Assembly: GCF_002252525.1 (NCBI RefSeq)
Contig: NZ_NNRM01000049.1
Coordinates: forward strand, 1-53,270
Length of the DNA: 53,270 nucleotides
Direction: 5' to 3'
From: Brucella pseudogrignonensis
GTDB taxonomy: Bacteria > Pseudomonadota > Alphaproteobacteria > Rhizobiales > Rhizobiaceae
Below, piece after piece: positions 35,303-43,622 of the stretch. The position numbers were made by a program, and so were the translations under genes. The notes under the pieces were generated by a model. That model saw nothing but the letters and a program-made list of their open reading frames with translations. It was not told the origin of the DNA and did not search any database. The first letter of the stretch is position 1. The number at the start of each line of letters is the position of its first letter.

Positions 35303-36297
35303 GCTGCTGGCTCCTCATAAGTCTTTGCGGCCTTGTCGCGCAGAATGATACGTCCGCCGCGTTTCTCCTGTCGGGCATTGAAGATCACGGCTGCGATGAT
35401 AACCGCGCCGGAAATCGCCATTTGCCAGAAGGGTGAGATGTTGATGACGGGCAGGGCGTTTTTGATGACGCCTAGAAACAGCGCACCCAGCACTGCGCCA
35501 AAGGCCGTGCCAATGCCGCCGATGATTGAAATCCCGCCGATCACGCAGGCAGCAACGCTGTCGAGTTCAAATCCGTTGGCGATATCGACATAAGCAACCG
35601 CATAGCGTGAAACCCAGAGATAACCGCACAACCCTGCCAACGAGCCGGAAAGCACAAAGGCGAAGAAGCGCGTGCGGCCCACATCGATACCGGCATAGAC
35701 CGCAGCCGTCGGATTGCCACCTGATGCATAAAGTGCTCGGCCAAAGAAGCTGCGAGTGAGCAGCACATAGATGACGCCGATGATGAGCAGTGCCGTCCAG
35801 CCAAGGAGCGGAAGTCCCAGAAAAACCGTGCGGGGTGTATTAAGAAACGGCCCGGTCATCTGATGAGCATTGACCCAGCCACCACCCGACAGAACAAAGG
35901 CCATGCCGCGATAGATGGTCAGTGTGCCAAGTGTGACCACAATAGCTGGAATATCCAGCTTCCAAACCAGAATGCCATTGATCGCACCCAGAATGGCACC
36001 AATACCTACGGCTGCAACAATCAGCACGACCAGCGGTATTTCGGGGTAGGCGGCATTGAGCATCGCCACCGCCATGCCGGTAAATGCCAGATTGGCAGCC
36101 ACCGAAAGATCAATAGACTTTGTCAGGATCACCGACATCTGACCCAGAGCCAGAATAATCAGGATCGACGTGTCGTTGAAAATGTTCGCGAGATTGCGCG
36201 GCGAACTGAAACCCGGCGCACGCATTGAGAACAGCCCGATCATGATCGCAATGATGACAAGTAGCAGGAGTTCGCGCTGTTTGAGAAGCTGTTTCAT
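35299..36297 (-). CDS. rhaP: Rhamnose ABC transporter permease RhaP
   Basis: 332 residues with RbsC-type features: SVILTKSIDLSVAANLAFTG and GGISIIGGIGTAFGAVLGAL. The ATG is three bases after the rhaT stop, so the genes are tightly cotranscribed. It pairs with RhaQ in the inner membrane. The C-terminus is charged (RQEKRGGRIILRDKAAKTYE) and cytoplasmic. Confidence 0.93.
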   Translation of the reverse strand: MKQLLKQRELLLLVIIAIMIGLFSMRAPGFSSPRNLANIFNDTSILIILALGQMSVILTKSIDLSVAANLAFTGMAVAMLNAAYPEIPLVVLIVAAVGIGAILGAINGILVWKLDIPAIVVTLGTLTIYRGMAFVLSGGGWVNAHQMTGPFLNTPRTVFLGLPLLGWTALLIIGVIYVLLTRSFFGRALYASGGNPTAAVYAGIDVGRTRFFAFVLSGSLAGLCGYLWVSRYAVAYVDIANGFELDSVAACVIGGISIIGGIGTAFGAVLGALFLGVIKNALPVINISPFWQMAISGAVIIAAVIFNARQEKRGGRIILRDKAAKTYEEPAA

Positions 36298-36300
36298 ATC

Positions 36301-37857
36301 TTACTCCGCATTCTCACCGGCATTTCCAGTGGCCGCACGCACCAGAACTTCGGCATCAAGGTCGGCACGATCAAAAATGCCTTCCACCAGCCCTTCGCGC
36401 ATCACCATGACGCGATCCGACATACCTATAATTTCGGGTAGTTCGGACGAGATCATAATGATGCTCAGTCCTTCCGCAGCTAACTCGCTGATAAATTCAT
36501 GCACGGCTGCTTTCGAGCCAATGTCGATGCCTTTGGTCGGTTCATCGAGAATGATGACCTTTGGATGGGTCGCGAGCCATTTACCGATAACCACTTTCTG
36601 CTGATTGCCGCCGGAAAGCGTTCCCACCGGCACAGAAAGTGCGGCGGCGCGCAAATCAAACCGCTCGGCATATTTGCGTGCGAGCTTGAATTCTTCCGCC
36701 ATGCGCAGAAACCCGCGCCGCGATGTGCGCGTCAGTGAGGGGAGCGATACATTCTGAAAAATCGGCATCTGCAAAACCGCGCCATGCCGTCCGCGCTCTT
36801 CCGGCACATAGACAATGCCCTGAGCAATTGCATCGCCCGAGCGGCGGATTTTGATTTCCTTGCCTTCCAGCAAAACTTGACCGGATGAAGGCGTTGTCAT
36901 GCCAAACAGCGATTGCGCGAACTCAGAACGACCAGCGCCCACCAGACCATAGACACCGAGGATTTCACCGCGCCGCAGTTCAAAGGATATGTCGCGAAAC
37001 TCGGTCGGATGAGAATAGTTCGTAACCTTCAGCACCGTGTTGCCAAGCGCAACATCCTGCTTGGGAAATGCCTTTTCCACCGAACGTCCAACCATCAGCC
37101 GGACAATTTCGCGTTCATTCATCTCTGACAATAGTCCGTGCCCGACCGCACAACCATCGCGGAAAACCGCATACCGATCCGCTATCTCATAGACTTCATC
37201 GAATTTGTGGCTGATGAACAGGATTGCTTTGCCCTGTGATTTCAGCCGCTCGACGATGCGGAAAAGATCATCGACTTCCTTGCGCGACAGAGCTGCTGTC
37301 GGCTCATCCATGATGACGACGCGGGAATCCACCGAAAGCGCACGCGCAATCGCCACCAGATGCCGCTGCGCGATGGAAAGTTCTCGTAGCTTGATACGAG
37401 CATCAACCGTGATTTCCAGCGAAGAGAGCAGAGCCTGTGCCCGTGCAAAAACTGCCGCCCAATTGACGAAGCCAAGCTTCGTGCGGGGCGCGTGGCCGAG
37501 ATAGATATTCTCGCCAACGGATAATTCGTCGAAAAGCACTGTTTCCTGATGAATGGCGGTTACACCGGCGTCGGTCGCATCCTGCGCAGTCGAAAAATGA
37601 ACCGGCTGACCATCAATCAGAATTTCGCCTTCGTCCGGGTGATAAATTCCCGTCAGAATTTTGACAAGCGTCGACTTGCCCGCTCCGTTTTCGCCGATCA
37701 GTGCTGTTACCTGGCCTGGATAGAGCGCGATATTGACGTTATCGAGCGCTCGCACTCCGGGAAATGTCTTGGCAATGCCGCGCATTTCCAGCAAAGGCGT
37801 ATCCGGATGGCTGGCAGGCAACACCGATTGCCCGCTTTTCTGCAAAGCTGCATTCAT
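36301..37857 (-). CDS. rhaT: Rhamnose ABC transporter ATP-binding protein RhaT (double cassette)
   Basis: 518 residues with two ABC cassettes, as in RbsA. The first has a complete Walker A (GENGAGKSTLVKIL), signature LSIAQRHLVAIARAL and Walker B VVIMDEPTAALS. The second has the degenerate Walker A GLVGAGRSEFAQ, with Arg in place of Lys, usual for sugar importers of this class, plus LSGGNQQKVVIGKWLA and VIILDEPTKGID. It drives import by RhaP/RhaQ. The name RhaT follows rhizobial usage; the E. coli RhaT is an unrelated proton symporter. Confidence 0.92.
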   Translation of the reverse strand: MNAALQKSGQSVLPASHPDTPLLEMRGIAKTFPGVRALDNVNIALYPGQVTALIGENGAGKSTLVKILTGIYHPDEGEILIDGQPVHFSTAQDATDAGVTAIHQETVLFDELSVGENIYLGHAPRTKLGFVNWAAVFARAQALLSSLEITVDARIKLRELSIAQRHLVAIARALSVDSRVVIMDEPTAALSRKEVDDLFRIVERLKSQGKAILFISHKFDEVYEIADRYAVFRDGCAVGHGLLSEMNEREIVRLMVGRSVEKAFPKQDVALGNTVLKVTNYSHPTEFRDISFELRRGEILGVYGLVGAGRSEFAQSLFGMTTPSSGQVLLEGKEIKIRRSGDAIAQGIVYVPEERGRHGAVLQMPIFQNVSLPSLTRTSRRGFLRMAEEFKLARKYAERFDLRAAALSVPVGTLSGGNQQKVVIGKWLATHPKVIILDEPTKGIDIGSKAAVHEFISELAAEGLSIIMISSELPEIIGMSDRVMVMREGLVEGIFDRADLDAEVLVRAATGNAGENAE

Positions 37858-37888
37858 CAGAAATACCTGAATTCAATTCGGAAAATGA

Positions 37889-37919
37889 TGGCGGTGCAAG
37901 ATTATCTCTCGCACCGCCA
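37889..37919 (-). terminator. Stem-loop between rhaS and rhaT (partial terminator or mRNA stabiliser)
   Basis: A perfect 9-bp stem TGGCGGTGC (37889-37897) / GCACCGCCA (37911-37919), followed on the minus strand by TCATTTTCC. Such hairpins after binding-protein genes often make the first gene more abundant than the permease genes. Confidence 0.5.
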
Positions 37920-37934
37920 GCCTCAGTCTTAAAA

Positions 37935-38930
37935 TTAAAAGACCTTGGAGAATTCGTCGATGTTCGATGCGTCATAGACAAATGGATCGCTCATCGCGGC
38001 TTCGCCGTTTTCGCCAATCTTGATTTTGCCCATGCGACCGGCTTCGATTTCCGAGCCCGGCTTGCCGTCTGCATCACCCTTTACGAGATGATAGGCAATC
38101 TGCGTTGCAGAATAACCCAGATCGATCGGGTTCCAGATCGCGAATTCCTTGGTTGCACCCGACTTGATGGCGCCTGCCATTTCAGACGGCAGGCCAAGGC
38201 CGGTTACATAAACATCGCCGATTTTGCCTGCATCTTTGACAGCCTGCGAGGCAGCAAGCACGCCAACCGTAGTTGGAGCGACAATCACCTTCACATCAGG
38301 ATTTGAGGTGAGGAGGCCCTGCGCTTCACGGTAGCTCTTGTCGGCAAGGTCATCACCGTAAACGGTGGTGACGAGATTAAGGCCCGGAAAATCCTTGAGC
38401 TGCTTCTTCATCTCGTCAATCCAGATATTCTGGTTGGTCGAGGTGGTCGTTGCCGAAAGGATCGCGAAATCACCCTTGCCATCTGGCAAATGATGCGCTG
38501 CGAGCGTGAGGCACATTTTGCCGATCAGATCGTTCGATGATGGATTGAGATGGACGATGCGGCCTTCAGGCGCGACACCGGAATCCCACGAGATAACCTT
38601 GATACCGCGCTGCGCAGCCTTCTTGAGTGCTGGAACAACCGCATCCGGATCGTTTGCCGAAATTGCAATTGCATCCACGCCTTGCGCAATCAGCGAATTG
38701 ATGACTTCAATCTGACCTTCGGCAGTCGTTGTCGTTGGTCCGGTGTAGATGACTTCAACGCCACCCAGTTCCTTGGCAGCTTCCTGTGCGCCCTTATTGG
38801 CCGCTTCAAAAAAGCCATTGCCCAACGATTTCGCAACAAGTGCGATCTTCATGTCGGCAGCCTGTGCGGCATTCGCCATGAAAGCAACCGCCAGCGCTGT
38901 GCTCAATGCCAGTTTCGTGAAAAGTTTCAT
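37935..38930 (-). CDS. rhaS: Rhamnose-binding periplasmic protein RhaS
   Basis: 331 residues from ATG 38930 (MKLFTKLALSTALAVAFMAN), with GGGAGGAA seven bases upstream; a ten-residue longer frame was rejected. A signal peptide ends at AQAA. The mature protein is a periplasmic-binding-protein-1 fold (peripla_BP_4): ALVAKSLGNGFFEAANKGAQ, DAIAISANDPDAVVPALKKA and TTVGVLAASQAVKD. It binds L-rhamnose and delivers it to RhaPQT. The name follows Rhizobium rhaS; E. coli RhaS is a regulator. The next gene upstream is rhaR. Confidence 0.93.
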   Translation of the reverse strand: MKLFTKLALSTALAVAFMANAAQAADMKIALVAKSLGNGFFEAANKGAQEAAKELGGVEVIYTGPTTTTAEGQIEVINSLIAQGVDAIAISANDPDAVVPALKKAAQRGIKVISWDSGVAPEGRIVHLNPSSNDLIGKMCLTLAAHHLPDGKGDFAILSATTTSTNQNIWIDEMKKQLKDFPGLNLVTTVYGDDLADKSYREAQGLLTSNPDVKVIVAPTTVGVLAASQAVKDAGKIGDVYVTGLGLPSEMAGAIKSGATKEFAIWNPIDLGYSATQIAYHLVKGDADGKPGSEIEAGRMGKIKIGENGEAAMSDPFVYDASNIDEFSKVF

Positions 38931-38975
38931 GTCCCATTCCTCCCGATTAAGAACATTCATATGTTTGGTTACAGC

Positions 38976-39800
38976 TTAGGCAACTTCTGTGGCTTCCCCC
39001 CGTTCGTCACCCTTGCCAGCATTTGCAGAGACCTGCGCTACGATGAGCTTGATGCCCGCATTCTCCACCATTCGCCGCGCATCATCCGAAATGCCTTCAT
39101 CGGTGATCAGCGTGCTGACCCGATCAAGAGGGCAGAGGATAAGGCTTGAGCGACGTGTGAATTTCGATGAATCGACCATCAGGACAATTTCGTCCGCCTG
39201 GCCCATGAGTTTCTGCTCGCTCTGGATAATCAGGGCGTCAGCTTCCATCACGCCGAGAGGGCTGACACCCTGACAGCCCATGAACATGCGGCGTCCGTAG
39301 AAGTTACGGATCACATCATTATCGAATGGTGACAGAATAAGGCTCTGATCACGATAGATCGCGCCTCCCGGCACAATGACCGTGCTTTTCGACTGGCGCA
39401 AAAGATGTTCAGCGATGGCAAAGGAATTGGTCAACACCTGCAGACGACGCGCTGCGAGATAATGCACCATCTGAAAAGTCGTAGAACCACCGTTAATGAT
39501 GATGCTGTCACCTTCTTCACAAAGCGAAACAGCTTCGCGAGCAATCGCGCGCTTGCAATCCGTGTTTTCCGATTCCGAAACCTTGAAAGGTCGGCCTGCA
39601 AGGCTGCCGAACTGCGGGGGATGGATAGCCTCCGCGCCGCCGCGAACCCGCTTGATACGGCCCTGCATGTGAAGCGATGCAATGTCGCGCCGAAGGGTCG
39701 CTTCCGACGCCTCCGTCAATTCCACCAGATCCTGAATGGTGATCACCGGCTTTTCCTGAACGGCACTCAGGATAATACGGTGGCGCTCTCTTTCGTGCAT
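38976..39800 (-). CDS. rhaR: DeoR-family regulator of rhamnose genes, RhaR
   Basis: 274 residues from ATG 39800 (MHERERHRIILSAVQEKPVI), preceded by AAGGAGGA. The N-terminal DeoR helix-turn-helix (about 1-57: LVELTEASEATLRRDIASLH) is followed by a sugar-isomerase-like effector domain with IIINGGSTTFQMVHYL and ELMGQADEIVLMVDSSKF-like segments. By analogy with Rhizobium it represses rhamnose genes and is released by a pathway intermediate. It leads the rhaRSTPQUK operon and so should regulate itself, since the repeats at 39844-39910 lie at its promoter. Confidence 0.9.
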   Translation of the reverse strand: MHERERHRIILSAVQEKPVITIQDLVELTEASEATLRRDIASLHMQGRIKRVRGGAEAIHPPQFGSLAGRPFKVSESENTDCKRAIAREAVSLCEEGDSIIINGGSTTFQMVHYLAARRLQVLTNSFAIAEHLLRQSKSTVIVPGGAIYRDQSLILSPFDNDVIRNFYGRRMFMGCQGVSPLGVMEADALIIQSEQKLMGQADEIVLMVDSSKFTRRSSLILCPLDRVSTLITDEGISDDARRMVENAGIKLIVAQVSANAGKGDERGEATEVA

Positions 39801-39840
39801 GGTTCCTCCTTTTTCTTGTATCGAACACAAATGCGGGCAG

Positions 39841-39936
39841 TGTCAATCATAAACAATCATCACAGCGCACAAAAATAACATATATGATTATTTATGATCG
39901 TTTTTGATTGACAATAATTTGCACAATACGCCATAT
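39841..39936. promoter_or_regulatory. Divergent rha promoters with RhaR operator repeats
   Basis: CAATCATAAACAATCA (39844-39859) is the inverse of TGATTATTTATGATCG (39885-39900) at 14 of 16 positions, with centres 41 bases apart. A further copy TGATCGTTTTTGATTG (39895-39910) overlaps the latter, giving a ten-base direct period. Both sides run into TTGACA: minus strand 39841-39846 toward rhaR, plus strand 39908-39913 toward rhaD. Plus-strand -10 candidate: CATATC at 39932-39937. Minus-strand -10 candidate: CGATAC or GATACA around 39818-39823. Confidence 0.7.
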
Positions 39937-40012
39937 CTTTTCCCAACATGATCGTTTGTGCGTGAAAAAGAAAGCACGCATTCCGGTCTTCACCATAAAA
40001 CGGGAGGATGAA

Positions 40013-42109
40013 ATGGTGGCCCAAAGCAGGCTCTTGGATAATCGCTGGGATGACGCCAAAGCGGCAACGTTGGATGAGCCAGGCAAGCTGCTTTATCGTT
40101 CAAACCTGCTCGGTTCCGATAAGCGCATCACCAATTATGGTGGCGGGAATACATCGGCAAAAGTACAGGAAATCGATCCGCTGACCGGCGAACAGGTTCC
40201 AGTGCTCTGGGTGAAGGGCTCGGGCGGCGATGTTGGCACCATTAAGCTCGACGGCTTTGCTACGCTTTATCAGGACAAGCTCGACGCGCTGAAAGGCATC
40301 TATAAGGGCGTTGAAGACGAAGACCGTATGGTCGGCTTTCTTCCGCACTGCACATTCAATCTCAATCCTCGTGCCGCTTCCATCGATACGCCGTTGCATG
40401 GTTTTGTACCATTCACCCATGTTGATCACATGCATCCTGATGCGATCATCGCAATTGCCGCATCAAAGAACTCACGCGAGCTGACTGCCGAGATTTTTGG
40501 TGATGAAATTGGCTGGCTGCCATGGCGTCGTCCGGGCTTCCAGCTTGGTCTCGACCTCGAATCCTTTGTGAAGTCAAATCCGAATGCAAAGGGCGTAGTC
40601 CTTGAAAGTCATGGTCTTTTTACTTGGGCCAATGATGCTAAGGACTGCTATGAACTGACGCTTGCCATTATTAACAAGGCTATAGAATGGCTTGATAAGA
40701 AGGGTGAAGGCAAGGCCGCTTTTGGCGGTTCCGTGACCCAAAGCCTGGATGTTTCGGAACGCCGTGCAATTGCTGCGCGTCTCATGCCAGAGATACGCGG
40801 GTTGATCGGAAAGGAAGAGCGCAAGCTTGGCCATTTCGATGATCAGGATGCGGTTCTGCAATTCGTAAATTCAAAAGAACTAGAGCCACTCGCACGCCTT
40901 GGCACATCTTGCCCGGATCACTTCCTGCGCACGAAAATTCGCCCGCTTGTGGTCGATTTCGATCCCGCTAAACCGGATGTTGATGGTGTCGTGGCTGGCC
41001 TTGAAGCTTCACTCGAAGCCTATCGCGCTGATTACACGCGCTATTATGAGAGCTGCAAGCACGACAATTCACCGAAAATGCGCGATCCCAACCCGGTCAT
41101 TTTCCTGATCCCCGGTGTCGGCATGTTGTCTTTCGCACGCGACAAGGCGACAGCGCGTATTGCCGGCGAGTTCTACGTCAATGCGATCAATGTCATGCGC
41201 GGAGCATCATCCGTATCTGAATATCAGGGGCTGCCCGAACAGGAAGCCTTCGATATTGAATATTGGCTGCTTGAAGAAGCCAAACTCCAGCGTATGCCGA
41301 AGCCAAAAAGCCTAGCCGGGCGCATTGCGTTGATTACCGGCGGTGCAGGTGGTATCGGCTATGCCACCGCTGAACGTCTGGCAGGTGAGGGCGCTTGCGT
41401 GGTTCTGGCAGATATCGACGCAGAATCGCTCAAAACCGCTCACGCCAATCTCGCCAAGCGTTTTGGCTCCGATCAGGTTCGCAGCGTCGAGCTGAACGTC
41501 ACCAATGAGGGTGCCGTCATCAATGCTTTCACAGAGGCAAGTGTTGAACTTGGCGGCATAGATATACTGGTTTCAAATGCTGGTATTGCATCGTCTGCTT
41601 CGGTCGAAAATACCGAGCTTTCGATGTGGAACCGAAATATCGACATACTTGCTACAGGATATTTTCTTGTTTCTCGTGAGGCATTCCGGCTTTTCCGGCG
41701 TCAAAAACTTGGCGGAAACGTGGTCTTCGTTGCTTCCAAGAATGGGCTCGCCGCTTCGCCGGGCGCATCCGCCTATTGCACGGCAAAGGCTGCGGAAATC
41801 CATCTGGCGCGTTGTCTCGCCCTTGAAGGTGCCGAAGCTGGCATTCGTGTGAACGTGGTCAACCCGGATGCTGTGCTGCGCGGTTCGAAAATCTGGGACG
41901 GCGAATGGCGCGAACAGCGTGCAGCGTCATCGAAGATTGATGTGACGGAACTGGAAGAACATTATCGCAAGCGCTCGCTGCTCAAGCTCAATGTACTCCC
42001 GGAAGATATTGCTGAAGCGATCTACTTCCTTTCAAGCGATGCATCTGCCAAGTCCACCGGAAACATCATCAATGTTGACGCCGGAAACCAGCAGAGTTTC
42101 CCGCGCTAA
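40013..42109 (+). CDS. rhaD: Bifunctional rhamnulose-1-phosphate aldolase / short-chain dehydrogenase RhaD
   Basis: 698 residues from ATG 40013 (MVAQSRLLDNRWDDAKAATL), with GGGAGGA nearby; a 35-residue longer frame has no ribosome site and overlaps the promoter. The first part (about 1-420) is a class II aldolase of the RhaD/YuxG type with zinc-binding THVDHMHPDA and LESHGLFTW. The second part (from about 435) is a short-chain dehydrogenase: TGGAGGIGYA around residue 443 and catalytic Tyr588-xxx-Lys592 (YCTAKAAE). It would split rhamnulose-1-phosphate to dihydroxyacetone phosphate and L-lactaldehyde and then act on the lactaldehyde; the second step is inferred from related fused enzymes. Confidence 0.92.
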   Translation: MVAQSRLLDNRWDDAKAATLDEPGKLLYRSNLLGSDKRITNYGGGNTSAKVQEIDPLTGEQVPVLWVKGSGGDVGTIKLDGFATLYQDKLDALKGIYKGVEDEDRMVGFLPHCTFNLNPRAASIDTPLHGFVPFTHVDHMHPDAIIAIAASKNSRELTAEIFGDEIGWLPWRRPGFQLGLDLESFVKSNPNAKGVVLESHGLFTWANDAKDCYELTLAIINKAIEWLDKKGEGKAAFGGSVTQSLDVSERRAIAARLMPEIRGLIGKEERKLGHFDDQDAVLQFVNSKELEPLARLGTSCPDHFLRTKIRPLVVDFDPAKPDVDGVVAGLEASLEAYRADYTRYYESCKHDNSPKMRDPNPVIFLIPGVGMLSFARDKATARIAGEFYVNAINVMRGASSVSEYQGLPEQEAFDIEYWLLEEAKLQRMPKPKSLAGRIALITGGAGGIGYATAERLAGEGACVVLADIDAESLKTAHANLAKRFGSDQVRSVELNVTNEGAVINAFTEASVELGGIDILVSNAGIASSASVENTELSMWNRNIDILATGYFLVSREAFRLFRRQKLGGNVVFVASKNGLAASPGASAYCTAKAAEIHLARCLALEGAEAGIRVNVVNPDAVLRGSKIWDGEWREQRAASSKIDVTELEEHYRKRSLLKLNVLPEDIAEAIYFLSSDASAKSTGNIINVDAGNQQSFPR

Positions 42110-42117
42110 TTACTCAG

Positions 42118-42153
42118 AAGGCAGGTGAGGCAATCTTGCCTTCCTGCCTTTTA
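42118..42153 (+). terminator. Stem-loop between rhaD and rhaI
   Basis: AAGGCAGG-TG-AGGCAA (42118-42133) pairs with TTGCCT-T-CCTGCCTT (42136-42150), followed by TTATCC. This strong hairpin in a 76-base gap may attenuate or stabilise the transcript rather than stop it fully. Confidence 0.55.
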
Positions 42154-42185
42154 TCCAAGAAATTGAGGACATTCTGGGAGGAACC

Positions 42186-43478
42186 ATGTCCGAACAACGT
42201 ATTGCAGCCAATTTCATCGCTGAGCACAATTCCGGCTTTGAGAATGCACAAAAGAGCGACTATCAGGCTCTTGGCGAACAACTTGCTCGCCGCGGCATTG
42301 AAATTGAAAAAATCACTGAGAAAGTTGCAAAATATTTTGTCGCTGTACCCTCTTGGGGGACAGGAACGGGCGGTACACGCTTTGGCCGTTTCCCCGGTCG
42401 CGGTGAGCCGTGCGGGATTTTCGACAAACTCGACGACTGCTCGGTCATCAACGAACTTTCACGCGCAACGCCGAATGTTTCGCTGCACATTCCGTGGGAC
42501 AAGGCTGATCCGAAAAAACTGAAAGCCCATGCGGAAGCACTCGGCCTTGGTTTTGACGCGATGAATTCCAACACGTTCTCGGATTCGGCTGATCAGCAGT
42601 ATTCTTATAAATATGGCTCGCTTACCCATGTCGATCCGGCCGTGCGTGCTCAGGCTGTTGAACATAATATTGAGTGCATCGAGATCGGAAATGCCATTGG
42701 TTCCAAAGCTCTGACCGTCTGGCTCAGCGATGGTTCAAACTTCCCCGGCCAGCAGAATTTCACCCGTGCATTCGAGCGTTATCTGCATTCGATGGGTGAA
42801 ATCTATAAGGCGCTTCCGGAGGACTGGCGGCTGTTCTCTGAACACAAAATGTATGAGCCAGCCTTCTATTCGACAGTCGTTCAGGATTGGGGCACGAATT
42901 ACCTTATAGCCTCAACGCTTGGTCCAAAGGCACAATGTCTGGTCGATCTTGGCCACCATGCACCAAACACCAACATTGAAATGATCGTGGCGCGGTTGAT
43001 CCAGTTCGGAAAGCTCGGTGGCTTCCATTTCAATGACAGCAAATATGGCGACGACGATCTCGATGCGGGATCGATTGATCCATACCGTCTGTTCCTCGTT
43101 TTCAACGAGCTGGTCGATGCAGATTATCGCGGTGTAAAGGATTTCCATCCTGAACATATGATCGATCAGTCGCATAATGTGACCGACCCGATTGAAAGCC
43201 TGATTTCGTCTGCCAATGAAATCCGCCGCGCTTATGCGCAGGCTTTGTTGGTGGATCGGGAAGCGCTGGAAACCTATCAGCAGGAAAACGATGCCCTGAT
43301 GGCATCCGATACGTTGAAGCGCGCTTATCGTACCGACGTCGAGCCAATTCTGGCAGAAGCGCGTCGTCGTACCGGCGGAGCAATCGAGCCGATTGCGGCT
43401 TATCGCGCCAGCGGCTATCGCGAGAAGGTTGCGAAAGAACGCCCTGAAAGCAAAAGCGACGGCGGTGCGTTCAACTAG
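42186..43478 (+). CDS. rhaI: L-rhamnose isomerase RhaI (TIM barrel)
   Basis: 430 residues with GGGAGGAACC before the ATG. It belongs to the rhizobial/Pseudomonas stutzeri-type L-rhamnose isomerases, not the E. coli RhaA type. Barrel metal ligands are expected in DWRLFSEHKMYEPAFYSTVV, CLVDLGHHAPNTNIE and GGFHFNDSKYGDDDLDAG. It converts L-rhamnose to L-rhamnulose, upstream of RhaK in the pathway. Transcribed with rhaD and followed by a palindromic repeat that begins inside its stop codon. Confidence 0.93.
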   Translation: MSEQRIAANFIAEHNSGFENAQKSDYQALGEQLARRGIEIEKITEKVAKYFVAVPSWGTGTGGTRFGRFPGRGEPCGIFDKLDDCSVINELSRATPNVSLHIPWDKADPKKLKAHAEALGLGFDAMNSNTFSDSADQQYSYKYGSLTHVDPAVRAQAVEHNIECIEIGNAIGSKALTVWLSDGSNFPGQQNFTRAFERYLHSMGEIYKALPEDWRLFSEHKMYEPAFYSTVVQDWGTNYLIASTLGPKAQCLVDLGHHAPNTNIEMIVARLIQFGKLGGFHFNDSKYGDDDLDAGSIDPYRLFLVFNELVDADYRGVKDFHPEHMIDQSHNVTDPIESLISSANEIRRAYAQALLVDREALETYQQENDALMASDTLKRAYRTDVEPILAEARRRTGGAIEPIAAYRASGYREKVAKERPESKSDGGAFN

Positions 43479-43550
43479 AGCGCGTTCGATCTGAATATTC
43501 GTTTTAACGCGCATCCCGAAAACCATTTCACCCTTTTCGGGATGCGCTCT
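43477..43550. repeat. AGAGC-type palindromic repeat between rhaI and alkB
   Basis: Starts AGAGCGC at the last two bases of the rhaI TAG stop and ends GCGCTCT. The central hairpin is perfect over 12 bp: GCATCCCGAAAA (43511-43522) / TTTTCGGGATGC (43534-43545). It is related to the unit at 25736 and is a typical dispersed intergenic repeat of this bacterial group (recalled, not searched). It can work as a transcription barrier between the convergent genes. Confidence 0.75.
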
Positions 43551-43622
43551 AAATTATGTAGCGGAAAAAATGCGCGTTCCAATGAATGCGGCGAGTTAAA
43601 GAATCCACACATCTAATTGAAG

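Noticed and set aside
36301-37857. Loss of Walker A Lys in the second RhaT cassette, considered as a defect
   Set aside because: GAGRS in the second cassette is normal for RbsA-type sugar importers.
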